A stretch of DNA of 64,000 nucleotides from Candidatus Gastranaerophilales bacterium (GTDB taxonomy: Bacteria > Cyanobacteriota > Vampirovibrionia > Gastranaerophilales > CAJFVJ01): contig CALUSR010000002.1 in assembly GCA_944323485.1 (NCBI GenBank), positions 1-64,000 on the forward strand, in the 5' to 3' direction. Position numbers and translations under genes: made by a program. Shown here in pieces: positions 8,752 to 17,479 of this stretch (its first letter is position 1; the number at the start of each line of letters is the position of its first letter). Below the pieces are notes generated by a model. The model had not been told where the DNA came from, ran no database searches, and was given only the letters and a program-made list of their open reading frames with translations.

Positions 8752-9675
8752 CTAATTTTTACCTCTCAATATTTTCAAAACTTTTTTTAACTCATCATCG
8801 GGTTCAAGCTCGATTACTTTCTGAATATTATCGCCCGGAGGGAGAAAAGTCAATTTATAAGCCTGCAAAACCTGCTCATTCAGTTTCATATTTGCAAAAC
8901 CGCCTCCATAAACACTGTCCCCGAGAATAGGATGCTTGATATAAGACATATGAACCCTGATTTGATGAGTACGTCCTGTTTCAAGAGTCATCTCAACATA
9001 AGTAAAATTCTTGAATCGCTCAAGAACTTTATAATGAGATACTGCTCTTTTTCCATCATCAACAACTCCCATTTTTTCACGGTGAAGAGGATGGCGTCCT
9101 ATTGGTGCATTAATTGTTCCCTCATCATCTTTTAATACGCCATGGACAACCGTTAAATATTGTCTTATGGCTGATTTATCTTTTATCTGCTGCGCAAGAA
9201 AATTGTGCGCATAATCGTTCTTTGCAATCATCAACAGACCTGAGGTATTCTTATCAAGACGGTGCAAAATTCCCGGGCGCATAATCCCGTTTATACCGGA
9301 GAGATTGTCATGGCAATAATATAAAAGCGCATTTACCAATGTATCTTCTTTTTGGACTGAAGTCGGATGAGTCAACATGCCTGATGGTTTGTTCACAACG
9401 AGCATATTATCATCTTCATATCTTATATCAAGAGGAATATTTTGCGCTTTTAACTCAAGAGGTTGAGCATCAGGAATTTCAACTTCTACAGAATCAGCTA
9501 TTTTAAGTTTATATGACGCCTTCTGCTCTTTGTCGTTTATTCTCACACAGCCTTTTTTGATTAAATTCTGAATATAAGAACGGGAAAAACCTTCCAACGC
9601 ATCTGAAAGATATACATCCAATCTTCTGCCGGCTTCATGAGGTTCGACAATCAAAATTATTTTTTGAAGCGGCAT
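8752..9675 (-). CDS. RluA/RluD-family 23S rRNA pseudouridine synthase
   Basis: Converts uridine to pseudouridine in rRNA. 307 aa. Residues about 14-75 form an S4 RNA-binding domain (GRRLDVYLSDALEGFSRSYI). The catalytic domain has the family signature GILHRLDKNTSGLLMIAKN with catalytic D141, then GRTHQIRVHMSYIKHPILGD. Full length with the S4 domain fits RluD (sites 1911/1915/1917 in E. coli) better than RluA, but the target site cannot be proven. Its start overlaps the end of lspA by 19 bases, a pairing seen in many bacteria. Confidence 0.92.
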   Translation of the reverse strand: MPLQKIILIVEPHEAGRRLDVYLSDALEGFSRSYIQNLIKKGCVRINDKEQKASYKLKIADSVEVEIPDAQPLELKAQNIPLDIRYEDDNMLVVNKPSGMLTHPTSVQKEDTLVNALLYYCHDNLSGINGIMRPGILHRLDKNTSGLLMIAKNDYAHNFLAQQIKDKSAIRQYLTVVHGVLKDDEGTINAPIGRHPLHREKMGVVDDGKRAVSHYKVLERFKNFTYVEMTLETGRTHQIRVHMSYIKHPILGDSVYGGGFANMKLNEQVLQAYKLTFLPPGDNIQKVIELEPDDELKKVLKILRGKN

Positions 9676-10139
9676 AATATATCCTCTGCTCCCAAAAGAG
9701 AAATTATCACCATAACGACACCGACAGTGATGGCTATATCAGCGGGATTAAATACGGCAAAGTTTATAAAATCAAGAGAAATAAAATCAGTCACAGCCCA
9801 GGTCCTCGAAAATGCCCTATCAACGAAATTACCGGCACTGCCGCCCAGAATCAATCCCCATGATATTTTTTGATAAAGTGAAAAATCTCTGCTGGAAAAA
9901 AGGAAATAAACACTTATTGACAAAATTGTAATAAAAGAAAACACGCTCAAAAAAACAATATTATCTTTCAAAATACCGAAAGCAGCACCTGTATTTTCTA
10001 TATAATAGATACTCAAAATATTTTTCAAAATAACAAGCCTTGTTTCAGGAATAAATATACAAGAAACAGCCGACTTCAACGCTCTGTCGACAAGCATAAC
10101 AATAAATGCAGTTAAAAATACCTGATGATTTCCAAACAT
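9657..10139 (-). CDS. lspA: Lipoprotein signal peptidase (signal peptidase II)
   Basis: Inner-membrane aspartyl protease that removes signal peptides from prolipoproteins. 160 aa with four membrane segments. Conserved boxes are present: VDRALK near the N-terminus, YYIENTGAAFGIL, GGSAGNFVDRAF with the first catalytic Asp, VTDFISL, and FNPADIAITVG with the second catalytic Asp. The gene overlaps the downstream pseudouridine synthase start and follows the exported 303-aa protein gene by one base. Confidence 0.95.
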   Translation of the reverse strand: MFGNHQVFLTAFIVMLVDRALKSAVSCIFIPETRLVILKNILSIYYIENTGAAFGILKDNIVFLSVFSFITILSISVYFLFSSRDFSLYQKISWGLILGGSAGNFVDRAFSRTWAVTDFISLDFINFAVFNPADIAITVGVVMVIISLLGAEDILCRFKK

Positions 10140-10140
10140 A

Positions 10141-11052
10141 TTAAAGCCTGCTCAAATCATCCGGGACAAAGGATTTTTCACCGGAAACATTTACCCTCTG
10201 CATAACAAGAGCAAGTCCTGTCACTTTGAGTCTTGAATTTTGATAGATATCAAAAACAGTTTCCGTAAAACCTAAAGAAGCAATAGCCATCTCATTGTTG
10301 TTATTCGAATTTGCTTTTACTATTCTCTCAAGAAGCCCTTTTTCATTAATCTGTCTGAAGACTTCTTTTGAATGAATTTCAGGATAAACTATCGGTTCTG
10401 CGCTGATAGAACTTACTACAACAGCATTTGGAGCCTTATTCACACGAAGAGAAATAGTATATTCTTCATTTGGTTTAACAATCTTGGGTGCTGATATTTC
10501 CATTGAAATCTTCTTTGAGCTTCCGTATTTCAAAACAGTTTTTTCAGACACAACTTTCTCAGCAAAAATCTTCCAATCCTTGCCTACTTTTTTGAAATAC
10601 AAAAGATTCTCAGATGAGCTGAACAACTCTCCGTAGTCATTTGTTACGTCAGACTTTTTGGCGGTTGTTGCAACAGCCTTATCAGAAGTCAAAACAACCG
10701 TGTATTTATCTCCGACTCTAATATCTTTAATCTGAGAAGAATATTTTATGTCAGGATATCCCTTCCAGGTTTCGTTTATAAGAGAAAACAACTTTTCTTT
10801 TCCAAAACCATCTGCATTCATATAATCTTCTGTATACATATCCTGAAGTTTGTCTATTTTAAACTCGTTAGAATATTTTGTATGCTGGGATACAGCCTGT
10901 TTTACCTCTTTGAATACTTTAGGATCACCCTGTATAAAAGATGATTTCACAGCCTGTCCATCAATCAAAGCACCTTGAGGAGCCACAGCATAAGACATGA
11001 GCGTTGTATTCAACAATATGATACCTGCAATAGCTATCAATTTTATATTCAT
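10141..11052 (-). CDS. Exported hypothetical protein with NTF2-like domain
   Basis: 303 aa with a signal peptide (IKLIAIAGIILLNTTLMSYA). Residues about 45-165 look like an NTF2/SnoaL-type cone fold: helix with KQAVSQHTKYSNEFKIDKL, YTEDYMNADGFGKE, then strands ending in WKIFAEKVVSEKT. The C-terminal half is strand-rich (SAPKIVKPNEEYTISLRV) and resembles a beta-sandwich. Function unknown; probably periplasmic or outer-surface. A related smaller NTF2-like exported protein occurs at 13167-13631. It sits immediately upstream of lspA on the same strand. Confidence 0.75.
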   Translation of the reverse strand: MNIKLIAIAGIILLNTTLMSYAVAPQGALIDGQAVKSSFIQGDPKVFKEVKQAVSQHTKYSNEFKIDKLQDMYTEDYMNADGFGKEKLFSLINETWKGYPDIKYSSQIKDIRVGDKYTVVLTSDKAVATTAKKSDVTNDYGELFSSSENLLYFKKVGKDWKIFAEKVVSEKTVLKYGSSKKISMEISAPKIVKPNEEYTISLRVNKAPNAVVVSSISAEPIVYPEIHSKEVFRQINEKGLLERIVKANSNNNNEMAIASLGFTETVFDIYQNSRLKVTGLALVMQRVNVSGEKSFVPDDLSRL

Positions 11053-11123
11053 ATTTTTATTGTTCCCAAATTAAGTATCTCATTTAATTTTATTTAATTT
11101 AAAATAAATAATCAATAAATTAT

Positions 11124-12122
11124 TTATTTTCCCGCAGTTCTTGAGGAAGAGAAATTGTAGTTATTCAGTTTTTGATAATCTGCCCCGAGCATATATTTAT
11201 CAGCTTCTTCAATTATCTTAATAACCTCATAACCGTTTGTTCCATCGCTTCTTGGTTTTGTCCTGTTAATTATACAGTTGATAAAATGCTGACACTCAAG
11301 TTTAAGCGGTTCTATCTCCATATATTCAGGAGTCAGGATATCTTCTTTTTTGTTTGAATTATTTTCAAAAATCAAAATTTTATGTTCGCAAACAGTATCA
11401 TCCAACATAGCGCTTGCTTTCGTTCCTCTGATTAAAAGCATTACCCTCTTCTGCGGATGTATCCAGCTTGTTGATATATGTCCGTAAACATCATCTTCGA
11501 AGTTCAAATCAAGATGAACTATATCCATGATATCATTGCCTGAAGTCGAAAAACCTACAGCTGACTTTACGCTTACAGGTTTTTTCCCGATGATATAACT
11601 AATCATAGATATATCATGCGGAGCCAGATCCCACATTACACTCTTGTCATTTTTAAAGTAGTTTATATTCAATCTATCACTCTGAGCATAAACTATATCA
11701 CCCAAAACTCCTTCGGCAACAAGCTCTCTAAGTCTTGCAACTGCCGGATGATAAAGAAGGAGATGTCCGACCATCAAAACTCTTCCAAGTTCTTCCGATA
11801 GGTCTTTCAACTCTTTTGCCTGATCAGCCGTCGTCGCAATAGGTTTTTCCACATAGACATCTTTACCGGATAAAAGTGCTTTTTTTACAACATCATAGTG
11901 CGTATGGCTCGGTGTTGCAACGACAACTCCTGTTATATCTTTTGATGAAATGACTTCATCTATGTTATTTATAAACTTTACGCCCTGATAGTTATCTTTT
12001 ATTGCGTCAATATTTTCCTGTCGCATATCGCATACGGTGTCAAGGACTTCAAGGTTATAAAAATTTCTTACTAAATTTTTCCCCCAAACTCCGCAACCGA
12101 TTACAGCTATTCTTGGTTTCAA
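11124..12122 (-). CDS. Gfo/Idh/MocA-family NAD-dependent sugar dehydrogenase
   Basis: 332 aa. The N-terminal Rossmann fold begins PRIAVIGCGVWGKNLVRN, and the family motif DVYVEKPIATTADQAKEL carries the active-site lysine. The later WDLAPHDISMISYIIG segment holds the conserved His/Asp region of the catalytic domain. By similarity of layout it fits WbpB/WlbA-type UDP-N-acetylglucosaminuronate 3-dehydrogenases, which make the substrate for WbpE-type aminotransferases like the one at 4633-5748. That pairing is inference. The tail (NNYNFSSSRTAGK) is unstructured. Confidence 0.88.
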   Translation of the reverse strand: MKPRIAVIGCGVWGKNLVRNFYNLEVLDTVCDMRQENIDAIKDNYQGVKFINNIDEVISSKDITGVVVATPSHTHYDVVKKALLSGKDVYVEKPIATTADQAKELKDLSEELGRVLMVGHLLLYHPAVARLRELVAEGVLGDIVYAQSDRLNINYFKNDKSVMWDLAPHDISMISYIIGKKPVSVKSAVGFSTSGNDIMDIVHLDLNFEDDVYGHISTSWIHPQKRVMLLIRGTKASAMLDDTVCEHKILIFENNSNKKEDILTPEYMEIEPLKLECQHFINCIINRTKPRSDGTNGYEVIKIIEEADKYMLGADYQKLNNYNFSSSRTAGK

Positions 12123-12228
12123 CTTTTTTCTCCCTATATATCCTTTATAATTTTATTTAACAATTATGAAAGATTAGAGTCAACCGAATTGTTACCGTAT
12201 TTATATTAATTTTTTATAAAGACATAAT

Positions 12229-12861
12229 CTAGTCAAACAAAGTAACCCAGTTTTCATCTCTGAGAGATTCAAAACACATCTTTATCTGTGCTTGATTATT
12301 TTTCTCTTCTGCAAGCTGAGGTAGATTATCTTCTGCAAAAAAACCGCTCGCAACAGTTTCTGTATTCGGTTTGAACTCTCCTCCAATCAACCTGCAGAGC
12401 ACAAATATTTTTATTATATCATAGGCATACACCGGCAGATTGTGCATTTTTCTGTCTTGAACAGCAATAATTCTCACAGCTTCGACATCAACACCTGCTT
12501 CTTCTCTGGCTTCTTTTTCTGTATTTGATTTCACTGACTCACAAGCATCGCACCAGCCGCCGGGGAGCGACCACTTTCCATTATTCTCCTGCACAAGAAG
12601 AATCTTCCCCTCCTTGAACACAGCAGCTCGTGTATCTATCTTCGGTGTTTGAAAGCCTGTTTCCGAGCAGAATAAATCCTTAACTTTTTCTTTTGATATA
12701 CCGCTTTTGTAAGAAATCATCTCCGAAGATATTTCTCTTATACGTTCAAAGCGCTCTATATCGAACTTATTCTGAGAATAAGCCAGTCCGCATTGAGCTA
12801 AAAACTGCAGCTCTTTTGCCCAGCCAAGCCATGGTTCATAAGATTTTTCTTGTTCGTTCAT
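12229..12861 (-). CDS. Nudix hydrolase with N-terminal helical domain
   Basis: About 210 aa. Residues 1-65 form the helical N-terminal domain found ahead of some ADP-ribose-type Nudix enzymes (PWLGWAKELQFLAQCGLAYS). The Nudix box runs from GWCDACE through EKEAREEAGV; the first Arg of the consensus REUXEE is replaced by Lys, the metal-binding glutamates are kept. It should cleave a nucleoside diphosphate linked to another moiety; the substrate is unknown. I prefer the ATG at 12861 (MNEQEKSYEPW), four bases after the parvulin stop, over an upstream ATG at 12903 that overlaps that gene and has no ribosome-binding site. Confidence 0.85.
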   Translation of the reverse strand: MNEQEKSYEPWLGWAKELQFLAQCGLAYSQNKFDIERFERIREISSEMISYKSGISKEKVKDLFCSETGFQTPKIDTRAAVFKEGKILLVQENNGKWSLPGGWCDACESVKSNTEKEAREEAGVDVEAVRIIAVQDRKMHNLPVYAYDIIKIFVLCRLIGGEFKPNTETVASGFFAEDNLPQLAEEKNNQAQIKMCFESLRDENWVTLFD

Positions 12862-12865
12862 AGAC

Positions 12866-13147
12866 TTATCTTTGAGCGGTAACAACGAGAAGATGCCATC
12901 CAAACTGAGTTTTTATCGGTTGAGAAACTTCGTTCAGAGGGAGAGAAAAAGCTGCATCTTCAAACTCCTTGACCATCTGACCTTTCGTAAAGAAACCGAG
13001 GTCACCGCCGTTTCTGCCTGATGGGCACATAGACACTTTTGAAGCAATCTCTGCAAAACTGGCACCGTTCAAAATTTCTTCTCTCAGTTTTTTTGCTTCC
13101 TCTTCCGTTCTTACTAATAGATGACTTGCTCTAACTTCTGTCGGCAT
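12866..13147 (-). CDS. Small parvulin-type peptidyl-prolyl cis-trans isomerase
   Basis: 93-aa stand-alone PpiC/parvulin domain, the same size as E. coli PpiC. Signature segments are RASHLLVRTEEEA, FAEIASKVSMCPSGRNGGDLGFF and VSQPIKTQFGWHLLVV. There is no signal peptide, so it acts in the cytosol on prolyl bonds of folding proteins. It has a good ribosome-binding site (GGAGAA) before the ATG. The Nudix gene follows closely and the pair is probably cotranscribed. Confidence 0.92.
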   Translation of the reverse strand: MPTEVRASHLLVRTEEEAKKLREEILNGASFAEIASKVSMCPSGRNGGDLGFFTKGQMVKEFEDAAFSLPLNEVSQPIKTQFGWHLLVVTAQR

Positions 13148-13166
13148 AATATTTTCTCCTGATTTC

Positions 13167-13631
13167 TTAAAGCAAAAAAGCTGCTTTAGTATGTGTAATA
13201 TCCTGTTTTATAACCATCTTTCCGTTTTGATTTTTTCCGACAACAAACTCTACCGCAAATTTTTCGTTGCTTGTTGATGGTTTTCTGTATCCCTTAATTT
13301 TGATATCATTCCCATATGGGATAAATTGAAGATTTGTGTATAAATTTTTATACTTTGTAACAGCAGCCATTTTGCTGTAATATTTCAGTTTCATCTTATA
13401 TGCCGAAGCTGAAATAACTTTTGTTTCAAAACTCTCAGGTCCTTTGATGATAATTCTTTTTATTGACGCATTATCATCATAAAAATTCAAAAGATTTGTA
13501 TCATATGAACTTGCTGCTTTAACAAAACTGTTGAAAAAATCCATTCCTTCATCAATAGAAATTGCAAAAGATACAGGACAAATAAAGAAAGCAGCTATCA
13601 ATCCCAAAAAGATACGTCTAACATAACCCAT
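13167..13631 (-). CDS. Exported small hypothetical protein (NTF2-like)
   Basis: 154 aa with a signal peptide (RRIFLGLIAAFFICPVSFA). The mature part starts with a helix (DEGMDFFNSFVKAASSYD) followed by alternating strands, as in small NTF2-like or SnoaL-like proteins. No catalytic residues are evident. It lies just upstream of the parvulin gene on the same strand and may be part of that unit. The role is unknown. Confidence 0.7.
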   Translation of the reverse strand: MGYVRRIFLGLIAAFFICPVSFAISIDEGMDFFNSFVKAASSYDTNLLNFYDDNASIKRIIIKGPESFETKVISASAYKMKLKYYSKMAAVTKYKNLYTNLQFIPYGNDIKIKGYRKPSTSNEKFAVEFVVGKNQNGKMVIKQDITHTKAAFLL

Positions 13632-13670
13632 AACGATCTCAATTCCTATTTACTCTCTTATGGAATAATA

Positions 13671-15104
13671 TTAACCCAATTTTTTTTGTTCTGCAAGTCT
13701 GTTTGCTTTTCCTTCTACAGCCTTGATTCCCGGCTGTTCTTTTGAACCTGTATATTTCTGTCTGAAAGCATACATAATTTTTGGAATAATAACAGAAACA
13801 AACAGAACGCTTGTTGCAATATTACCGATAATTCCAGCTCTTTTTACAACCTTTGCTTTATTCAGGAACTTCTCTGGATCAGCCGTTTTTTCTGCTGTTT
13901 CTGCAAACTGAATCATATTTTTATTGAGTTCTTTAATTTTATCAACATCAACAAATTTGAAGAGGTTTCTTTCTCCGTTTTTGGTTGAAATAAGTTTTGT
14001 TTTCTCAGCATATTTGAGTGTAATATCACTGAATTTTCCATCTTTCAGGTTGTTGTCAATAAAATTCAGCATCTCTTCTTCTCCCATATCTGCAAGAGAT
14101 TTTATGGGAGTCTTGTTTTTGATTGCTTCAGCGAAACTCTTGCCCTCAAGGACTTTAGGGTCAAGATTTATAGGAGTTTTGAGAAGTTTTTCAGAAACGC
14201 TTTCTATCAATTTTGCAAGATGATTGCCTCCTACATACATAAAGTACATAATTCCGCCTTCTCTGATAGCTGTTTCTAAAGCAGCTGCATGAGGGTGATT
14301 GTTTTTCTTGCCCTCGTTGGCTTTTCTTTCTCTCAACTCTTCGTTGACAATTCTGCTTCCTGAAATTCCGGCATCAAGAATAACCATATTGCTGAGCGGA
14401 CTGTGTTGAGCTGCCTGAGCTGCTACAATAGGATTCAGAATGTCTTTTATACCTTTGAATGATACATCGGATTGTGCATCTTTCTTTGTGAAAGCTCTAA
14501 AGTTCAAATCTTCCTGAGTTTTCTTTCTGATTAAATCGTTTGAACCTTTGAAATTCTTATCAAAATACTCTTTTCTTATAAAAGTATCTGAGTCAAACTC
14601 AGGATTTTTTGCCTTTTTGTTTATTACATTATTTGTTATTGAATAAATCCACTTCGGCAAAAACTTTGTCAGAACAATCAATGGAATAGCCGTTGATACA
14701 ACTGTTTTTGAAACATGAAGAGCTTTATAAGTTTTTGGATTATCCAGAACTTTCTGGAAGGCTTCTTTATCTGCCCCTTTTGCTTTTTCTGCCACTTTTT
14801 CAAGAGATTGAGCACCTTTATTCGTAAGATACTTCAAATCTATCTTCGGGTCATACCCTGCCATTTTGAAAACTGTTTTATCGAAAACTTTTCTAAGAAG
14901 CGGTATTCCTCCTAACCATACTGCAGAAGTTGCGCTTCCTTCTATAAATCTTTCTCTAGCCTCAAGAGTTCTTGTTTCGCCGCCGTTTTTGTAAGCCATT
15001 GCCGTTCTTCCGGCATTTTCGACTCCGTCTTTTATTGCGACTGGTAATAGTGATGTTGAATTATTTCCAAGTGATGAAAAAATATTAGTAACTGTTAGTG
15101 ACAT
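13671..15104 (-). CDS. Lineage-specific hypothetical protein with hydrophobic segments
   Basis: 477 aa, not a family I can name. Hydrophobic stretches occur near residues 60-75, 130-150 (TVVSTAIPLIVLTKFLP) and 435-455 (AGIIGNIATSVLFVSVIIPK), separated by charged helical regions. A short SFKG segment near residue 213 resembles the F-G/F-K motif seen at the N-termini of other accessory proteins in this window. It looks like a peripheral or integral membrane scaffold. The long upstream gap (15105-15514) holds a candidate structured RNA and terminator on the same strand. Confidence 0.72.
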   Translation of the reverse strand: MSLTVTNIFSSLGNNSTSLLPVAIKDGVENAGRTAMAYKNGGETRTLEARERFIEGSATSAVWLGGIPLLRKVFDKTVFKMAGYDPKIDLKYLTNKGAQSLEKVAEKAKGADKEAFQKVLDNPKTYKALHVSKTVVSTAIPLIVLTKFLPKWIYSITNNVINKKAKNPEFDSDTFIRKEYFDKNFKGSNDLIRKKTQEDLNFRAFTKKDAQSDVSFKGIKDILNPIVAAQAAQHSPLSNMVILDAGISGSRIVNEELRERKANEGKKNNHPHAAALETAIREGGIMYFMYVGGNHLAKLIESVSEKLLKTPINLDPKVLEGKSFAEAIKNKTPIKSLADMGEEEMLNFIDNNLKDGKFSDITLKYAEKTKLISTKNGERNLFKFVDVDKIKELNKNMIQFAETAEKTADPEKFLNKAKVVKRAGIIGNIATSVLFVSVIIPKIMYAFRQKYTGSKEQPGIKAVEGKANRLAEQKKLG

Positions 15105-15322
15105 TAAACTTGCTTTTCAGCCTCCGTACTCAAACAGGGTATTATAGACCCCAACTCAAATTCATTAACCTTTTTTGTTTGGCATTTGCCCTTATCTGAG
15201 TATTTCGTCGATTTATAAACATAATTTTCATTATCTCCTTTTTTATTTTTTTAATATCGCTGAATGTTAAAAAGTGCCAGTTTTTTTCTTTTTTTTGACA
15301 AAATGTAATAATTTTTGAATAT

Positions 15323-15348
15323 AAAAAACCTTCCTAGCGAAAGGAAGG
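15323..15348 (-). terminator. Intrinsic terminator downstream of plsY
   Basis: A 7-bp stem (CCTTCCT with AGGAAGG) and a 6-base loop are followed by six T on the minus strand. It ends transcription coming from plsY or from the structured RNA. Confidence 0.85.
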
Positions 15349-15445
15349 TCAAAACAAGCTAAAAATCATACCGAACGAATTCGGACTGTATCTTAGATGC
15401 AGCCTTCCGAGTTTGTATAAAAACAACGTCGTTGATATGATCTTA
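15323..15445 (-). ncRNA. Candidate structured RNA or attenuator leader
   Basis: On the minus strand this stretch can fold into a closed multibranch element. A 6-bp closing helix (15436-15441 with 15365-15370) encloses three hairpins: CAACG/CGTTG at 15424-15434, CTG-ATC/GAT-CAG at 15386-15402, and CCGAA-TTCG-TTCGG at 15371-15384, the last with a stable TTCG loop. It is followed by an intrinsic terminator. A GGAAGG at 15403-15408 (minus) could pair with the CCTTCC arm of that terminator, giving an antiterminator. It may be the 3' UTR of the plsY operon, a stand-alone small RNA, or a leader of the 477-aa gene. No known riboswitch class was recognised. Confidence 0.45.
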
Positions 15446-15514
15446 TTCTCATTTTAACCTCGCAAAATTTTTGTATAATTTATTTAAACACAAACACCAT
15501 GCCCTGTCCAGTAT

Positions 15515-16126
15515 TTATCTTACTTTATTTTCCTCACCTTTTATGAGCCTCAAAATGTTTGACCTATGCAGCCATACAATATACAATGCGCCTAAAGCAC
15601 AATAAATTATATAACTTTTCGGCTGTTTACACACCCACATAGCAACAGGAGCAAGCAAAAGAGCAATGATTGACGCAAGAGAAATATACCTTGAAAAATA
15701 GGCAATAACTGACCATATCACAGCAATCGCCATGCCTGCAATCCAATTTAAGCCCAAGATTGTTCCGACTCCTGATGCAACAGATTTTCCGCCTGAAAAA
15801 CCGAGAAACAAAGATTTGCTGTGCCCGATAATAACGGCAACAGAAACGGCAACAGGTAGAATATGCCATGAAAGAAGAATATTAAACCTGACTTCAAGAT
15901 ATTTTGAAAGAAGAACGGGAATAAGCCCTTTCATTGCATCAAGAAAAAGAACTATAAAAAACCACTTTGTTCCCATAACTCTTTTAACATTCGTTGCCCC
16001 TGTGCTTCCGGAGCCTGTTTCTCTTATATCAATGCCTTTAAAATGCTTAACAATAAGATACCCTGTCGGAATCGAACCTATAACATAGGCTGCTGCTACG
16101 ACCAATAAGAAATAAATATATTGCAT
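15515..16126 (-). CDS. plsY: Acyl-phosphate:glycerol-3-phosphate acyltransferase
   Basis: Makes lysophosphatidic acid from acyl-phosphate and glycerol-3-phosphate, the first acylation in phospholipid synthesis. 203 aa, five or more membrane helices. Family motifs are visible: GSIPTGYLIVKHFKGIDIRETGSGSTGATNVKR near residues 17-48 (motif 1) and GHSKSLFLGFSGGKSVASGVG (motif 2, residues about 100-120). It lies 15 bases after der in the miaB-der-plsY operon. Confidence 0.96.
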   Translation of the reverse strand: MQYIYFLLVVAAAYVIGSIPTGYLIVKHFKGIDIRETGSGSTGATNVKRVMGTKWFFIVLFLDAMKGLIPVLLSKYLEVRFNILLSWHILPVAVSVAVIIGHSKSLFLGFSGGKSVASGVGTILGLNWIAGMAIAVIWSVIAYFSRYISLASIIALLLAPVAMWVCKQPKSYIIYCALGALYIVWLHRSNILRLIKGEENKVR

Positions 16127-16141
16127 TGTATTCTCCTTCGA

Positions 16142-17479
16142 CTATTTTCTTTTTGCCTTTTCGCTCTTTTCTCGGGGAATTATACGAATAGGCGTGCCCA
16201 AAAAGCCGAATGCCTCACGCATTTTTCTCTCGAGATATCTCTTATAGCTGTCTTTCAAAAGCTTTGCGTTGTTGACAAATATCACAAAACTTGGAGGTGC
16301 CGCTGAAGTCTGAGTTGAATAATAAATCTTCGCCCTCTTTCCTTTTTCGGACAGAGGCGGGTTCAGGTCAAACGCTTCGTTGACAACCTTATTCAACAAG
16401 CTTGTTGATACTCTTTTGTTGCAGCTTGCATAGACATCAACCGCAGTTGAAAAAATCTTGTTCAGCCTCAGTTTCGTTTTTGCGCTTATGAAAATTATCG
16501 GTGCATAATCTAAAAACGGTGCCTCGGAGCGTATTTCTTTTTTGAACTTATCAGCAGTATTCGAGTCTTTATCTTCTACAATATCCCATTTATTTACTGC
16601 AATAATCAGCCCCCGACCGGCATCTATCGTCAGCTCGGCAATTTTTTTGTCCTGCTCCGTCAACCCTTCAAGCGCATCAACAACAAGAACAGAAATATCA
16701 CTGCGGCTAATCGCCTTGATTGCCCTGTCAACAGCAAATTTTTCAACGCCGTAGTCAACTTTTGATTTTTTCCTTATGCCTGCCGTATCAACAATTACAA
16801 ATTCTTTATCATCAACAACAAGTGTTGAGTCAATCGTATCTCTTGTTGTGCCTGATACATCACTTACGATAACTCTGTCTTTCCCGAGAACCGCATTTAC
16901 AATAGAAGATTTACCCGCATTAGGTTTTCCGATTATGGCAAGTTTTATCGGCGGAGCTTTTTTTTCCTCAACAAAATCAGGCAAAAACTCAGTGATAATA
17001 TCAAGCAAATCACCGACTCCGCCTGTTCCATGCAGAGCAGATATCGGATATGGCTCACCAAGCGATAGCTGATAAAACTCATGAATGTACGCTTCTTTTT
17101 CGGGGACATCAATTTTATTCACAGCGAGAAAAACTTTTTTTCCGCTCTTTCTCAAAACATTGGCAATATCTTCATCAACAGGAGTAATTCCCTCTACCCC
17201 GTCGACAAGAAAGATTACCGCATCAGCTTCTTCACAGGCTATTTTTGCCTGATCAAAAATAGAGAGCATTATCTCATCTTCATCCCCGGGGATAATACCG
17301 CCCGTATCAATCACCGAAAAAGATTTTCTGTTCCACTCTACATCAAAATAGAGTCTATCACGTGTTACACCGGGCATATCATCAACGATTGACTGTCTTT
17401 TCCCCAACAATCTGTTGACGAATGTTGATTTACCGACATTCGGACGTCCGACTATTGCGACTGTTGGTTTCTTCTTCAT
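16142..17479 (-). CDS. der: Ribosome-assembly GTPase Der (EngA)
   Basis: Essential GTPase with two tandem G domains, needed for 50S maturation. 445 aa from the ATG at 17479. The first P-loop is GRPNVGKSTF with DMPGVTRD and DTGGI; the second is GKPNAGKSSIVNA with DVSGTTRDTID and DTAGIRKKS. The C-terminal KH-like domain follows with PPSFVIFVNNAKLLKDSYKR. The chosen ATG overlaps the miaB stop as ATGA, showing translational coupling; an alternative start at 17503 would only lengthen the overlap. Confidence 0.97.
   Translation of the reverse strand: MKKKPTVAIVGRPNVGKSTFVNRLLGKRQSIVDDMPGVTRDRLYFDVEWNRKSFSVIDTGGIIPGDEDEIMLSIFDQAKIACEEADAVIFLVDGVEGITPVDEDIANVLRKSGKKVFLAVNKIDVPEKEAYIHEFYQLSLGEPYPISALHGTGGVGDLLDIITEFLPDFVEEKKAPPIKLAIIGKPNAGKSSIVNAVLGKDRVIVSDVSGTTRDTIDSTLVVDDKEFVIVDTAGIRKKSKVDYGVEKFAVDRAIKAISRSDISVLVVDALEGLTEQDKKIAELTIDAGRGLIIAVNKWDIVEDKDSNTADKFKKEIRSEAPFLDYAPIIFISAKTKLRLNKIFSTAVDVYASCNKRVSTSLLNKVVNEAFDLNPPLSEKGKRAKIYYSTQTSAAPPSFVIFVNNAKLLKDSYKRYLERKMREAFGFLGTPIRIIPREKSEKAKRK

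Larger units (their letters stand above)
15105..15514. other. 410-bp gap without a protein gene
   Basis: I see no convincing coding frame. 15105-15320 is AT-rich and should hold the promoter of the 477-aa gene. 15323-15445 holds a structured RNA candidate with a terminator, described separately. 15446-15514 is AT-rich sequence just after the plsY stop. Confidence 0.6.

Noticed and set aside
12862-12903. Upstream start of the Nudix gene
   Set aside because: It overlaps the parvulin gene and has no ribosome-binding site, while ATG 12861 follows the parvulin stop closely.
15370-15410. Signal-recognition-particle RNA
   Set aside because: A GGAAGG stretch is present, but the conserved symmetric and asymmetric loops around the SRP tetraloop are absent.
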